Part shown: one piece after another, positions 25,901 to 33,964 of the stretch
Position numbering within the stretch: position 1 is the stretch's first letter
Layout: every line of letters starts with the position of its first letter
Source of the DNA: Synechococcus sp. UW105
GTDB lineage: Bacteria > Cyanobacteriota > Cyanobacteriia > PCC-6307 > Cyanobiaceae
NCBI RefSeq assembly: GCF_900473935.1
Contig: NZ_UCNN01000012.1
Location: 1 to 64,000 of the forward strand
Direction of reading: 5' to 3'
DNA length: 64,000 nt
Notes under the pieces: generated by a model
What the model was told of the DNA's origin: nothing
What the model saw: the letters and a program-made list of their open reading frames with translations, nothing else
The model's database searches: none
Made by a program: the position numbers and the translations under genes

Positions 25901-26208
25901 AGCAGGCCCCGCATCAGTGCCAGAACCCGTTGCTCCAGCTCCCAGGAGCGTGCCGTGGCAACCCCCTCGAGGCGCCGGTGGGCAAGGGCCAGGCCCCAGA
26001 CGCACTGGATGGAATACACGCAGTCGCGGACCCAAGCATCGCCATAGTTGCCATGGACGGTGTGAGCGGTGCTGGCGGGAAGCAGACCGGTGACCGGATG
26101 CTGGCGGCTCAGGACCACCCGCTCAATTGATTGATCCAGGCTGTGGAGCAGCTGCCTTCGCTGCTGTTCTTGATTGAGATCGAAGGGGGTGGCTTGCGTC
26201 CGAACCAT
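22996..26208 (-). CDS. Large GH15 / phosphorylase-kinase-alpha-like protein
   Basis: About 1070 residues from ATG 26208, with GGAGG 2 bases ahead; an upstream ATG at 26271 would overlap the divergent glycosyltransferase gene. The N-terminal half has an (alpha/alpha)6-barrel pattern: TVHGNYGDAWVRDCVYS, LDALHAKYD, VPDNGWGHLQLDATSLFLL, IWERGDKGNHGLPERNASSIG and WPLFLAYELI. These occur in GH15 enzymes and in phosphorylase kinase alpha/beta subunits. The C-terminal half (LARQKTVVVGRNYTADSSLSRP, then helical repeats) also matches the large PhK-alpha-like family in cyanobacteria. Whether it is a hydrolase or a regulatory protein is unknown. No signal peptide is seen, so cytoplasmic action is likely. 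Confidence 0.8.
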   Translation of the reverse strand: MVRTQATPFDLNQEQQRRQLLHSLDQSIERVVLSRQHPVTGLLPASTAHTVHGNYGDAWVRDCVYSIQCVWGLALAHRRLEGVATARSWELEQRVLALMRGLLNAMMRQAHKVERFKKSLHPLDALHAKYDTATGDTVVPDNGWGHLQLDATSLFLLQLAQLTRSGLTVVRSRHEADFIQNLVYYVARAYRIPDYGIWERGDKGNHGLPERNASSIGMAKAALEALEALDLFGTNGDGSMVVQIPQGSLVRLRRALQGLLPRESASKESDSACLSVVGYPAWAIEDRQLVARTCDRIRRDLGGPYGYKRFRRDGHQTVVEDISRLHYEREELATFEGIESEWPLFLAYELITACCEERWDEAKQWQQRLQPLAVEHNGERLYPELYVVPKDALSAERRQAGSQQRHANANVPLLWTQSLAWLGEMLLAGLLLPEDLDPCGRRLPAALGADRVLVTLVASNSNQANILRGRGFPVSDTGSGEVTVQPSAALKQRLRPIGANPNLGLTGHPPVRTESAVTARFYRQGQNQMVFPPSVLEEDTFYLTDDPNHLVETVLNELHLLQRHWRGTGAPLLVIPISETVFSRAPETVLALAERLCTGEIDGIAVHYAHLDDLARQGQWVDLSDQRRGTWADHADHDQSTDPTRLLQDSTDLGDLTAAQEQELDDISPAELCERLWSSASLREQAEVLEQLNIRLGDGAQLQGPQGSSVTLLALVEEIYRRGLQQQDWNVVRRCAGVLGLVHPQLEDALIDLLARQKTVVVGRNYTADSSLSRPVGSGTIAGLIRRTCGSDARESSLQQELLLALDGLARRQPQLLSGTLTLQLGQLLLLLTSELAAERHCSQDEGFEALCSEPPHAIGLRLRAVLSDLEHARASLKRNEQLHLSGTVQWAVPAPMEEQPSGGDWLQHRIRLGSLQRVPKDFHAGIWSLLEHCRGLVIGDKLERRNRLTSALLLEKTPGERNFAVQIEHLLGRISAPEYRQLCSECLLSLMAFTATNPNVRFDDDIALDVVIGHAVRVGWGLTHPEQDVASYSEHKAAAWAQFYRASPAQCRHWQIAALRDLAELEGLV

Positions 26209-26257
26209 GACCTCCTGGCCGACCGGACCTAAATTCTCCTCTCTTGGCTCGACCTGG

Positions 26258-26992
26258 ATGGGCACTGTCAATCTCGATCCTTCTGATCAACGCCGTTGCC
26301 ATGTGCTGGGGATTGGGGTGGATGTCTGTGCAGACGTGCGTAGCGCTGCCATTGGCCTGCACGCTCGAGGAGGTGGTCAGATCGTGACCCTGAATGCTGA
26401 GATGACGATGTTGGCCAGGTCCAACCCCTCTCTGGGCGCTGCGATTGCTGATGCTGAGCTGGTGATTCCAGATGGTGCGGGAGTGGTTTGGGCTCTGGCT
26501 CGCCAGGGTGTCAAGGTGCGCCGCAGTCCCGGTATTGAGCTGGCTCGTGCCCTGCTCAGCGATGCCCAGAGTCATGGCTGGAGAGTGGCGCTGATCGGTG
26601 CCACTCCGGAGGTGATGGGCCGTCTCCGCGATTGTTTGGCCCGGGAACTGCCGGAGCTGCATGTTGTGATCGCAGAGCATGGTTACCAATCAGCTGAGGA
26701 TTGGCCAAAACTGGAAGCCAATCTCAGGGCTCAGGCTCCGGACCTCGTGCTGCTTGCCCTCGGCGTACCGCGCCAAGAAACCTGGGCACAGCGTGTGCGA
26801 CAAGGGCAGCCTGGATTGTGGATGGGCGTAGGAGGCAGTTTCGATGTGTGGGCCGGAGTCAAGCAGAGGGCACCACAATGGTTGAGCCGCTTCCAAGTGG
26901 AATGGCTTTATCGCTTGGTGCAGGAACCGAGTCGCTGGAGACGGATGTTGTCCCTGCCTGCCTTTGCATTTGCAGTGTTGCGTCGTCGTTGA
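26258..26992 (+). CDS. WecG/TagA/CpsF-family glycosyltransferase
   Basis: A 244-residue enzyme that transfers a sugar (N-acetylmannosamine or similar) to a lipid-linked acceptor. Typical features are VLGIGVDVCADVRSA at the start, IVTLNAEMTMLAR, LVIPDGAGVVWALARQG, VALIGATPEVM and APDLVLLALGVPRQETWAQ, followed by GVGGSFDVWAGVKQRAPQW. Start at ATG 26258. The divergent GH15-like gene starts 49 bp away, so the gap must hold both promoters. A WecA/MraY-type transferase lies at 42.7 kb; both could serve polysaccharide synthesis. Confidence 0.92.
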   Translation: MGTVNLDPSDQRRCHVLGIGVDVCADVRSAAIGLHARGGGQIVTLNAEMTMLARSNPSLGAAIADAELVIPDGAGVVWALARQGVKVRRSPGIELARALLSDAQSHGWRVALIGATPEVMGRLRDCLARELPELHVVIAEHGYQSAEDWPKLEANLRAQAPDLVLLALGVPRQETWAQRVRQGQPGLWMGVGGSFDVWAGVKQRAPQWLSRFQVEWLYRLVQEPSRWRRMLSLPAFAFAVLRRR

Positions 26993-27102
26993 ATGGGTTG
27001 GCCAATCACTGCCGATCGCTGCACTCCAAATCAAACCTCTGCTCTACAAGGCTTGTGGGGCCTCGGAGAGGATCTCAAATCTTCGTTCTGTTTGGGCCTT
27101 GA

Positions 27103-27246
27103 TCAGCGGAAGCCCACGGAGGCCTGCCAAACGAAGGCGAGAAGCAGGAACAACAGAGGAATGATCGGCAGGATGTCGACCAGCGGACCGAAGGCCTGAT
27201 AAGCCTCGGGCAGTTGGGCCAGCAGATCGAGTGTGGTGGCGGCCAT
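27103..27246 (-). CDS. psbK: Photosystem II reaction centre protein K
   Basis: A 47-residue protein. After a short presequence ([11 protein letters not shown]) the mature part reads [20 protein letters not shown] and then a single hydrophobic helix ending [10 protein letters not shown]. This matches PsbK of other cyanobacteria and plastids almost residue for residue. It is a one-helix thylakoid subunit of photosystem II close to CP43. It lies 31 bp downstream of tgt on the same strand. Confidence 0.96.
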   Translation of the reverse strand: MAATTLDLLAQLPEAYQAFGPLVDILPIIPLLFLLLAFVWQASVGFR

Positions 27247-27277
27247 CCCGGCGATGTAAAACGTCGTTCAGCGGACG

Positions 27278-28414
27278 CTACCACGTGTGATGGGCGGGAG
27301 AGTTCGGATCCCAGGGAGCGAAATCCTCTGAAAAACAGCCTTCGCGGATCGCTTGGCCCATGGCGGTCGTGAAGCGGATCAAGTGGGTGAGGTTGTGCAA
27401 GCTCAGCAGCGTCAGTCCCAGCAGCTCTTCACTGCGGATCAGATGGTGCAGGTAGGCCCGGGTATGGCCTTGACAGGCTGGGCAGCTGCAACTTGGATCC
27501 AGGGGCGTGTGGTCATGGCGGAAGCGGGCATTACGCAGATTCCAGCGCTCGCCATTCACCAGGGCGGTGCCATGGCGACCGAGGCGTGTCGGTAGAACGC
27601 AGTCGAACAGATCAATGCCGTTCGCAACAGCGATCGCCATCTCCGGGAGTGTGCCAATCCCCATCAGATAGCGGGGACGGTCGCTGGGCAGCAGGGGGGT
27701 CACTTGGCGGACGATTCGATGCATGTCTTCAACCGGCTCCCCCACACTCACCCCGCCAATAGCGATGCCGGGTAGGTCGAAGCTGGCAATGGAACGGGCA
27801 CTTTGTTCGCGCAGATGGGGGTAGCAGCCTCCTTGCACAATCCCGAACAGGGCTTGATCGGTTTTGGTGTGAGCGGTGGCACAACGCTCAAGCCAGGCAT
27901 GGGTTCGGCGGCAGGCCTCCTCCACGTCGTTCTCGGTCGCTGGATAAGGGGGGCACTGGTCGAATGCCATGGCCACATCGGCCCCCAGGGCCATCTGGAT
28001 CTCCATCGAGCGCTCCGGTGTGAGCAGGATGCGGCTTCCATCCCTGGGATTGCGGAAATCCACGCCGTGATCGTCGATGCGGTTGAGGTCCGCCAGGCTG
28101 AAGACTTGGAACCCTCCTGAATCAGTGAGCATCGGGCCATCCCAGCCCATAAAGCGGTGGAGGCCGCCGGCTTCAGCCACCACCTGCTCACCAGGCTGTA
28201 GATGCAGGTGATAGGTGTTGGAAAGCACCATCTGCGCTCCTGTCTCAGCCAGTTGCGCGCTGGTCACTCCTTTGACGGTTCCCAAAGTGCCGACCGGCAT
28301 GAACCGAGGGGTGGAGACGGGGCCATGGGGCGTTTGAAAACAACCGCAGCGCGCTTTGGTGTTGCTGCAGTGTGCGTCGATCTGAAAGCGGAACACGGGC
28401 CAATCCGGGGCCAT
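27278..28414 (-). CDS. tgt: tRNA-guanine(34) transglycosylase
   Basis: A 378-residue enzyme that swaps guanine at the wobble position of Asp/Asn/His/Tyr tRNAs for preQ1 during queuosine formation. Motifs include [27 protein letters not shown] with the catalytic Asp, [28 protein letters not shown], and the zinc site [18 protein letters not shown] frame open to 28714 would add 100 unrelated residues; ATG 28414 gives the family's normal length. The cobS gene diverges 48 bp away. Confidence 0.95.
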   Translation of the reverse strand: MAPDWPVFRFQIDAHCSNTKARCGCFQTPHGPVSTPRFMPVGTLGTVKGVTSAQLAETGAQMVLSNTYHLHLQPGEQVVAEAGGLHRFMGWDGPMLTDSGGFQVFSLADLNRIDDHGVDFRNPRDGSRILLTPERSMEIQMALGADVAMAFDQCPPYPATENDVEEACRRTHAWLERCATAHTKTDQALFGIVQGGCYPHLREQSARSIASFDLPGIAIGGVSVGEPVEDMHRIVRQVTPLLPSDRPRYLMGIGTLPEMAIAVANGIDLFDCVLPTRLGRHGTALVNGERWNLRNARFRHDHTPLDPSCSCPACQGHTRAYLHHLIRSEELLGLTLLSLHNLTHLIRFTTAMGQAIREGCFSEDFAPWDPNSPAHHTW

Positions 28415-28462
28415 GCCTGACCCTACGGTGAGCGGGATCTCCTGCTGCGGCGTGGGCCGCTC

Positions 28463-29266
28463 ATGTCGATGCCGAGCGCTCCTGGCTGGTTGCGCGATCT
28501 TTCCGGTGCCTGGGTCTTCTATTCCGTGTTGCCCGGTTGGCCTGGTGTGGCTCCTGGATTTGAACGCATCGCCCGCTTTGCCCCTTGGATTGGCCTCGTG
28601 ATTGCAGCGCTGCAGGTTGCTGTATGGCTTCTCCTGCAGGCTCTGGGCTGGCCTGTGGCGGCTTCCGTGTTGCTCGTGATCAGCGTTGGGGTTTGGATCA
28701 CCGGCGGGTTGCACGTCGATGGGGTGATGGATAGTGCCGATGGTTTGGCTGCCGGTCCGTCACGATGTTTGGAGGCGATGGAAGACAGTCGGGTCGGTGC
28801 CAGCGGCGTCCAGGCGTTTGCCTTGGTCTTGATCCTGCAGGTTGCTGCGTTGTGGTCTCTTGCGGACCGCCTGCCGGCGTGGATCCCTGTGGTGTTGCTT
28901 AGTGCTGGTTTCTGGGGGAGATGCTCACCGCTATGGGCCCTGCATCGGTTTCGCTACCTGCGGCCGGATGGAACGGCGGGCTTTCATCGGGCCAGGGCAC
29001 GTGGCCTGAGGGAGTGGGTGCCTGCCCTGATCGTGGTGTCCATCACCCTTGCGCTCACCTTTGCTTTGGCTCAGCCGTTGGGGCTTCTGATCGCTTTGAC
29101 GATGGCGGTCGGTGTGGTGATCAGTGGGGTGGTGGCTGAATGTTTCGGCCGCAGGCTTGGTGGCCATACCGGAGACAGCTACGGAGCATCGGTTGTGTGG
29201 ACCGAGAGCTTCACCTTGGTGGCTCTCGCTGTACTTCTCCCTCTGCTGGATGGCGCGGCAGGTTGA
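28463..29266 (+). CDS. cobS: Adenosylcobinamide-GDP ribazoletransferase
   Basis: A 267-residue membrane enzyme that joins the nucleotide loop base to adenosylcobinamide-GDP, the last assembly step of cobalamin (pseudocobalamin in marine picocyanobacteria). It has [19 protein letters not shown] with the Asp-rich metal motif, ALMEDSR-type [10 protein letters not shown], and GHTGDSYGA near the end, with about six hydrophobic segments. Its last 56 bases overlap the 3' end of the convergent histidine-kinase gene. Confidence 0.94.
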   Translation: MSMPSAPGWLRDLSGAWVFYSVLPGWPGVAPGFERIARFAPWIGLVIAALQVAVWLLLQALGWPVAASVLLVISVGVWITGGLHVDGVMDSADGLAAGPSRCLEAMEDSRVGASGVQAFALVLILQVAALWSLADRLPAWIPVVLLSAGFWGRCSPLWALHRFRYLRPDGTAGFHRARARGLREWVPALIVVSITLALTFALAQPLGLLIALTMAVGVVISGVVAECFGRRLGGHTGDSYGASVVWTESFTLVALAVLLPLLDGAAG

Positions 29267-30359
29267 GCACAAAGGCATTGCCTTTCGCTGGTAATTGGGG
29301 ATCGACTGCGGCTGGGCTGTCGGCCAGCACAAGGTTCCCGCCCCGTTCTTCCGCGAGTTGGCGTGCGAGGGCCAGACCGAGTCCACTGCCGCTGCGGTCC
29401 TTACTGCGGCTGCCTCGGACGCCCCGGCTAAAAATCGCTTGCCGTTCATGCTCAGGGATCGGGTCTCCCTCGTCCCAAAGGCAGAGACCCTTCTCAAGAA
29501 TTTTGAGCCCGAGTGCCGCTCCGGATGGGCTGTAACGGAATGCATTTTCCATCAGGTTGGCCAGGATCTCGGCCACGACTGCATCGGCAGCCGGTCTGGG
29601 TTCTTGCATCCATGCCGGCCACTGCATCGGTCCATGCCAGTCACGCCCCTGCAATGCGGCCGTGGCGGCGGCGCGTTCCGCCAGGGGCGCCACCAGCGTC
29701 TGAAGGCTGATTGCGGGGTGGTCGGGGAGCACTGGAGGCAGCAGCAGTGGAGTGCTGCCGCTGCTGGCGAGGCGTACATCGGGGTTGCCAATCCGGTCGA
29801 GGGCGGAGATGTAGCGATCCAATTGCCCTTGTTCCTGCAGCAGATTTTCGACCAGCGCCCTGTGGTGACTGTCGGGATCAAGCCGGCGCAGCAGCAGTTG
29901 GGCGTAGGTGCGGAGAGCGGCAAGCGGATTGCGAAGCTGATGCACCATCAGATTCAGTTGCTGTCGCTGTTGCTCGAGCTGCTCCATCAGACGGCTTCGC
30001 TCGACGTCCAGGCTCAGGCACTGGGCCATGGCGCTGGCACTGGCCTGGAGGCGTTGATCCAGATCGGTTGTCCAGGCCTGGTCGTGAATGGCTTCGGCTC
30101 GAAGGGCCCCGAGCAGAAGATTGCCGTTGCGCAGGGGATACCAGCGCCGTTCAGGGCTCGGTATGCGAAGGCTGGGATCGGCTTCGGCTGGTGGTAAGGA
30201 TGTTGCGCTTGTGGGCCATTGCTGCACCATCTCCAAGCTGGCGCTCTCGCCCTCCTGCCCTTGGGCTGCATACAGAACCAAACGGGACAGCGCATTCACA
30301 GCAGCGAAGCTCTCGAGCTGTTGCTGCGCCAGTTGCAGGAAGCGTTCCGACAGTGGCAT
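29211..30359 (-). CDS. Soluble sensor histidine kinase
   Basis: About 382 residues from ATG 30359. There is no transmembrane segment. The N-terminal 115 residues look like a degenerate GAF-type sensor domain, then a coiled coil (RSRLMEQLEQQRQQ). The H-box HQLRNPLAALRTYAQLL has phospho-acceptor His140. The catalytic domain has the N-box EILANLMENAFRYSP, an unusual G1 (LWDEGDPIPEHE, where D-x-G-x-G-I is usual), and GSGLGLALARQLAEERGG as G2. What it senses and its response regulator are unknown; no regulator gene is adjacent. Its 3' end overlaps cobS by 56 bp. Confidence 0.85.
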   Translation of the reverse strand: MPLSERFLQLAQQQLESFAAVNALSRLVLYAAQGQEGESASLEMVQQWPTSATSLPPAEADPSLRIPSPERRWYPLRNGNLLLGALRAEAIHDQAWTTDLDQRLQASASAMAQCLSLDVERSRLMEQLEQQRQQLNLMVHQLRNPLAALRTYAQLLLRRLDPDSHHRALVENLLQEQGQLDRYISALDRIGNPDVRLASSGSTPLLLPPVLPDHPAISLQTLVAPLAERAAATAALQGRDWHGPMQWPAWMQEPRPAADAVVAEILANLMENAFRYSPSGAALGLKILEKGLCLWDEGDPIPEHERQAIFSRGVRGSRSKDRSGSGLGLALARQLAEERGGNLVLADSPAAVDPQLPAKGNAFVLNLPRHPAEGEVQREPPR

Positions 30360-30717
30360 GGCATCGATCGTGCCCCTTAATACAGACGACCTGAAGGTCT
30401 GCTTTGCCCAGGGACTTGAAAAATTGGGAAAAAGTCTTAAGATCTGATGATCGACAGACATCGCAACGCCCTAAGGCGTGTGCGAAACGTCATCGGGCCC
30501 AGTTTTTGGTTGCACATTTCTTGCAACCAAGGCTACAGCAGAGTTTGACCACTAACCATCTCTGTCTGCGTCAACTCCGGTTGACTGAATCGTGATGCGT
30601 GCTCTGGTGCGGCGCTGAGTTCACTCAGTTCCCTCTAGCCGCTTCTGCTGCTGACGTTTGGACAGTTCTGTCCCTCCCTGCTCTTTCTCTTGCCCTCGCT
30701 CCGGGGGTCATCGTCTT
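30360..30717. other. 358-bp divergent intergenic region with inverted repeats
   Basis: This region separates the histidine kinase (minus) from the DUF3155 gene (plus) and must carry both promoters. It contains a perfect 9-bp inverted repeat TTGGTTGCA / TGCAACCAA at 30506-30530 with a 7-base spacer, and a weaker imperfect hairpin around 30462-30484 (ACGCC-CTAA-GGCGT). No protein-coding frame is convincing. A small RNA is possible, but I did not recognise Yfr1 or another known family. Confidence 0.5.
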
Positions 30718-31086
30718 ATGTCCAAGAAGCGCAAGCGCATTAGTCGCCGCCGCCTGGCAGGTCAGCGGGTTCTGGCCCATGTGGCCACCTTTCATCTTGA
30801 GACGGGCGAGCACAAGCCGGTGACGGCAGCCCGACGCTATATCGCTGAAAGCTGCATCAGCGCGCCTGCACTCCTGCGTGTGCGCCGTAACGAGCACACC
30901 ACGGATCATTTCTTCTGGGGTGAGAAGGGCTTGTTCAGCGCCCAGTACGCCGAAGAGAACCACTTCCTCTTCCCCTCATTGCGCTCCATCGTCGACAAGG
31001 TTGGCGAAGAGGTGATGTTCGAAGGTCTTGAACTGGCCTCCGATGACTGGGAAGAAATGGAAGAGTACGAGTACGCCTTCGTTTAA
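30718..31086 (+). CDS. DUF3155 conserved cyanobacterial protein
   Basis: A 122-residue protein with a very basic N-terminus (MSKKRKRISRRRLAGQRVL), then PVTAARRYIAES and RRNEHTTDHFFWGEKGLFSA, and a very acidic C-terminus (DDWEEMEEYEYAFV). This charge pattern and the HTTDHFFWGEKGLF motif match DUF3155, conserved across cyanobacteria with no known function. The start is the ATG directly before the Lys/Arg block. A strong hairpin after the stop (31123-31158) probably terminates it. Confidence 0.88.
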   Translation: MSKKRKRISRRRLAGQRVLAHVATFHLETGEHKPVTAARRYIAESCISAPALLRVRRNEHTTDHFFWGEKGLFSAQYAEENHFLFPSLRSIVDKVGEEVMFEGLELASDDWEEMEEYEYAFV

Positions 31087-31114
31087 GTCCGGTCGCTGAC
31101 GCCTTCAGCGGTCA

Positions 31115-31750
31115 TCAAGCGTCGACACCTGGAGTTTCTAGCCAGGTGTCGATTGTTTTGCAGATGGTTGGAAAGACGCTTTCGGGGATGGTATGCCCCC
31201 CGTGGAAGGTCTCGAGGTTCAGCTCAGCTTGGCTCTTGGCCAGGCGTCTTGAGAGCTCATCAACCGCTGAGGCAGGTACCACCTCGTCTTGAAGGCCGTG
31301 AATGAGCAGCACAGGTGGACGCTGGATTGGCGGGTTCCAGTTGGGATGGGGATAGCCGCTGCAAGCAATTAATCCGGCTAAGGGGAGAGTGGTGCCGGTG
31401 GCTAGGGCCATGGCGGCTCCCTGGGAAAACCCAAGCACCACTGTTGCTTGAAGGGGTAGGCCATCGTTGGCCAGCTCGAGCAGTCTGGCCTTGAGGTGCT
31501 CCTGTGCTGCGGGCACAGCCTCCCATTCTGCAGGGAAAAGGCCATACCACTGACGACCCATGCCCTGGGGATGGAGCTCAGGTGCGGGCAGGGCCACCAC
31601 ATCAAGAGCTGTTCTCGTCTGCCGCACCAGGGCTTCCCCAAGGATCAGTAGGTCATCGGCATCTGCGCCCCAGCCGTGGAGCAGCACCAGTCGGGCTTGT
31701 GCGTCAGCTCTCGGCTGCTGCCGGAGCGCGGTGGTGGTGGCCAAGGGCAT
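31115..31750 (-). CDS. Alpha/beta hydrolase (phospholipase/carboxylesterase type)
   Basis: A 211-residue serine esterase-like protein. LVLLHGWGAD at the N-terminus forms the oxyanion region. The nucleophile elbow is GFSQGAA (Ser109), LLIHGLQDEVVPA carries Asp155, and FHGGHTIPE carries His186, completing the triad. The size and order match the YpfH/acyl-protein-thioesterase-like family. Substrate unknown. The last codons (ending near TPGVDA) lie inside a hairpin that probably terminates the convergent DUF3155 gene. Confidence 0.86.
   Translation of the reverse strand: MPLATTTALRQQPRADAQARLVLLHGWGADADDLLILGEALVRQTRTALDVVALPAPELHPQGMGRQWYGLFPAEWEAVPAAQEHLKARLLELANDGLPLQATVVLGFSQGAAMALATGTTLPLAGLIACSGYPHPNWNPPIQRPPVLLIHGLQDEVVPASAVDELSRRLAKSQAELNLETFHGGHTIPESVFPTICKTIDTWLETPGVDA
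31123..31158 (+). terminator. Intrinsic terminator of DUF3155, embedded in the opposing gene
   Basis: CGACACCTGG (31123-31132) and CCAGGTGTCG (31142-31151) are perfect 10-bp arms around a 9-base loop, followed on the plus strand by ATTGTTTT. It follows the DUF3155 stop by 36 bases. The minus-strand hydrolase gene ends at 31115, so the hairpin is also coding for that protein's last residues. On the minus strand no T-run follows. Confidence 0.7.
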
Positions 31751-31808
31751 GAGGGGAGCTGGAGCGTTGCTGCGTAGGTTGGCTCAGGCCTGATTTTGCC
31801 CCGATTCC

Positions 31809-33371
31809 ATGGCTCCGTTCGCCCTGCTGAGCGTCTCTGACAAAACCGGCCTGGTTCCTTTGGCTGAGGCGTTGCACCATCAGCATGGCTTTCAGCTGCT
31901 CTCCAGCGGTGGCACTGCAAAGGTGCTTCAGGACGCGGGGTTGCCTGTGACCAAGGTGGCGGACTACACCAGTGCGCCTGAAATCCTTGGCGGACGAGTC
32001 AAAACCCTGCATCCGCGTGTGCATGGCGGCATCCTTGCCAAGCGCGATGATGCCGCCCATCGTCAGGATCTTGAGCAGCAACAGATCCCTCTGATCGATT
32101 TGGTGGTGGTCAACCTCTATCCCTTCAGGGAGACGGTTGCCCGCCCGGATGTGACCTGGGATCAGGCGATCGAGAACATCGACATCGGCGGACCGACCAT
32201 GGTGCGGGCTGCGGCCAAGAACCATGCCGATGTGGCAGTGCTGACCAGCCCTGATCAGTACGAGCGTGTGCTGGACGCTCTTCAGAACTCAGGAGGAGGT
32301 GTGCCCGCTCCAATGCGCCGACAGTTGGCGCTCGAAGCTTTCCAGCACACTGCTGCTTACGACACGGCGATCAGTGTCTGGATGGCTGGACAGATGGATG
32401 TTGAGTCAGCTCCCTGGCTTGATGCCGTGCCTCTGCGCCAGACGTTGCGTTATGGCGAAAATCCCCATCAGAAGGCTCGTTGGTACAGCCAGCCCAACCA
32501 GGGTTGGGGTGGTGCGCTCCAATTGCAGGGCAAGGAGCTGAGCACGAATAACCTGCTCGACCTTGAGGCATCACTGGCGACAGTGCGCGAATTCGGCTTT
32601 GGTGTCGATGGTCGTCATCCTGCCCAGCAGCCAGCAGCGGTTGTGGTGAAGCACACCAATCCCTGCGGTGTTGCCGTGGGCGATGGGGTCGCTCATGCCC
32701 TCAAACGCGCCCTCGATGCAGACAGGGTCAGTGCTTTCGGTGGCATTGTTGCCATCAATGGGGAGGTGGATGCGGAGGCGGCTCGTGAGCTCACCAGTCT
32801 CTTCTTGGAGTGTGTCGTGGCCCCAGGCTTCACTGCGGAGGCTCGCGAGGTGCTGTCCGCCAAGGCCAATTTGCGCCTGCTGGAGCTGTCGTCCGCCGCG
32901 ATTGATGCGGCTGGTCATGATCACCTGCGCAGCATCCTGGGTGGCGTGCTTGTCCAGGATCTCGACGATCAGCCGATTGATCCCGCCACTTGGACGGTGC
33001 CGACTCAGCGCCAGCCCACAGAGCAGGAAAAAGCAGACCTTCAATTCGCCTGGCAGCTGGTCCGTCATGTGCGTTCAAACGCAATTGTGGTGGCGCGTGG
33101 GGGTCAAAGCCTTGGTGTCGGTGCCGGCCAGATGAATCGGGTTGGTTCAGCCCGGTTGGCACTTGAGGCTGCAGGGGAGCAAGCCAACAATGCGGTGCTC
33201 GCCAGCGACGGGTTCTTCCCGTTTGATGACACCGTGCGTCTCGCTGCCAGCCATGGCATCTCCGCGGTGATTCATCCCGGCGGCAGCATGCGCGATGCCG
33301 ACTCGATTAAGGCTTGCGATGAACTGGGGCTGGCGATGATGCTCACCGGTCGGCGGCATTTTCTTCACTGA
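31809..33371 (+). CDS. purH: Bifunctional AICAR formyltransferase/IMP cyclohydrolase
   Basis: A 520-residue enzyme that carries out the last two steps of purine synthesis. The N-terminal IMP cyclohydrolase (about residues 1-190) has [34 protein letters not shown] and [17 protein letters not shown]. The C-terminal transformylase has [38 protein letters not shown], and a terminal [16 protein letters not shown]. Length is normal. The divergent hydrolase gene is 58 bp upstream. Confidence 0.97.
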   Translation: MAPFALLSVSDKTGLVPLAEALHHQHGFQLLSSGGTAKVLQDAGLPVTKVADYTSAPEILGGRVKTLHPRVHGGILAKRDDAAHRQDLEQQQIPLIDLVVVNLYPFRETVARPDVTWDQAIENIDIGGPTMVRAAAKNHADVAVLTSPDQYERVLDALQNSGGGVPAPMRRQLALEAFQHTAAYDTAISVWMAGQMDVESAPWLDAVPLRQTLRYGENPHQKARWYSQPNQGWGGALQLQGKELSTNNLLDLEASLATVREFGFGVDGRHPAQQPAAVVVKHTNPCGVAVGDGVAHALKRALDADRVSAFGGIVAINGEVDAEAARELTSLFLECVVAPGFTAEAREVLSAKANLRLLELSSAAIDAAGHDHLRSILGGVLVQDLDDQPIDPATWTVPTQRQPTEQEKADLQFAWQLVRHVRSNAIVVARGGQSLGVGAGQMNRVGSARLALEAAGEQANNAVLASDGFFPFDDTVRLAASHGISAVIHPGGSMRDADSIKACDELGLAMMLTGRRHFLH

Positions 33372-33451
33372 ATCAGGTTTCAGCTGGACCGTGTTGGTCA
33401 GCGACGGGTTGGGTGCAGTTCTAAATTCCTTCCACGCAACTGCTTCTCTCG

Positions 33452-33910
33452 ATGCTGGCCACTCTTCCTTTCAGCCTCAACTTCGTCCATCCACTTCTGA
33501 TGGGGCTGCTTCTTGCCATGGGTGGCTATGCCATGTTTCTTGGCATCAAGACTAAGAAGGTACGCACTGGTACTGCTGAGCAGCGAAAGGCTCTGCTGCC
33601 CGGCAAGTTTGCCCAGCGTCACTATTTCTGGGGCAGCATGCTGCTGGCGTTGATGGTGTTTGGCAGCCTTGGAGGCATGGCCGTCACCTACCTCAATAAC
33701 GGCAAACTGTTTGTTGGCCCTCATCTCTTGGTGGGCCTGGCGATGACGGGAATGATTGCTGGAGCTGCCTCACTGTCACCCCTGATGCAACGTGGCAATG
33801 TGATTGCCCGCAAGGTTCATGTTGGTCTCAATATGGGCATGCTCACGCTCTTCCTCTGGCAGGTCGTGAGTGGGCTGCAAATCGTGAACAAGATCTGGAC
33901 GAACAGCTGA
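33452..33910 (+). CDS. DUF4079 membrane protein
   Basis: A 152-residue protein with four hydrophobic segments. Histidines at the ends of helices (FVHPLLMG, QRHYFWGS, VGPHLLVGLAM and RKVHVGLNM) suggest a b-type haem arrangement like cytochrome b561-related proteins. The pattern matches DUF4079, found mainly in cyanobacteria and plastids. Function unknown, likely in thylakoid or plasma membrane. Followed by a strong terminator. Confidence 0.85.
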   Translation: MLATLPFSLNFVHPLLMGLLLAMGGYAMFLGIKTKKVRTGTAEQRKALLPGKFAQRHYFWGSMLLALMVFGSLGGMAVTYLNNGKLFVGPHLLVGLAMTGMIAGAASLSPLMQRGNVIARKVHVGLNMGMLTLFLWQVVSGLQIVNKIWTNS

Positions 33911-33936
33911 CCTTGGCAGAGGGCCTTGGCAACTTT

Positions 33937-33964
33937 GGGCGGCGTTTAAAACGCCGCCCTTTTT
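33937..33964 (+). terminator. Intrinsic terminator of the DUF4079 gene
   Basis: GGGCGGCGTTT is followed almost directly by AAACGCCGCCC and then TTTTT, forming a long GC-rich hairpin with a T tract. It lies 27 bases after the DUF4079 stop. The last codons of the convergent DUF1997 gene (ending at 33946) sit within it. Confidence 0.9.

Noticed and set aside
28415-28462. Cobalamin riboswitch before cobS
   Set aside because: The tgt-cobS gap is only 48 bp and lacks the needed structure.
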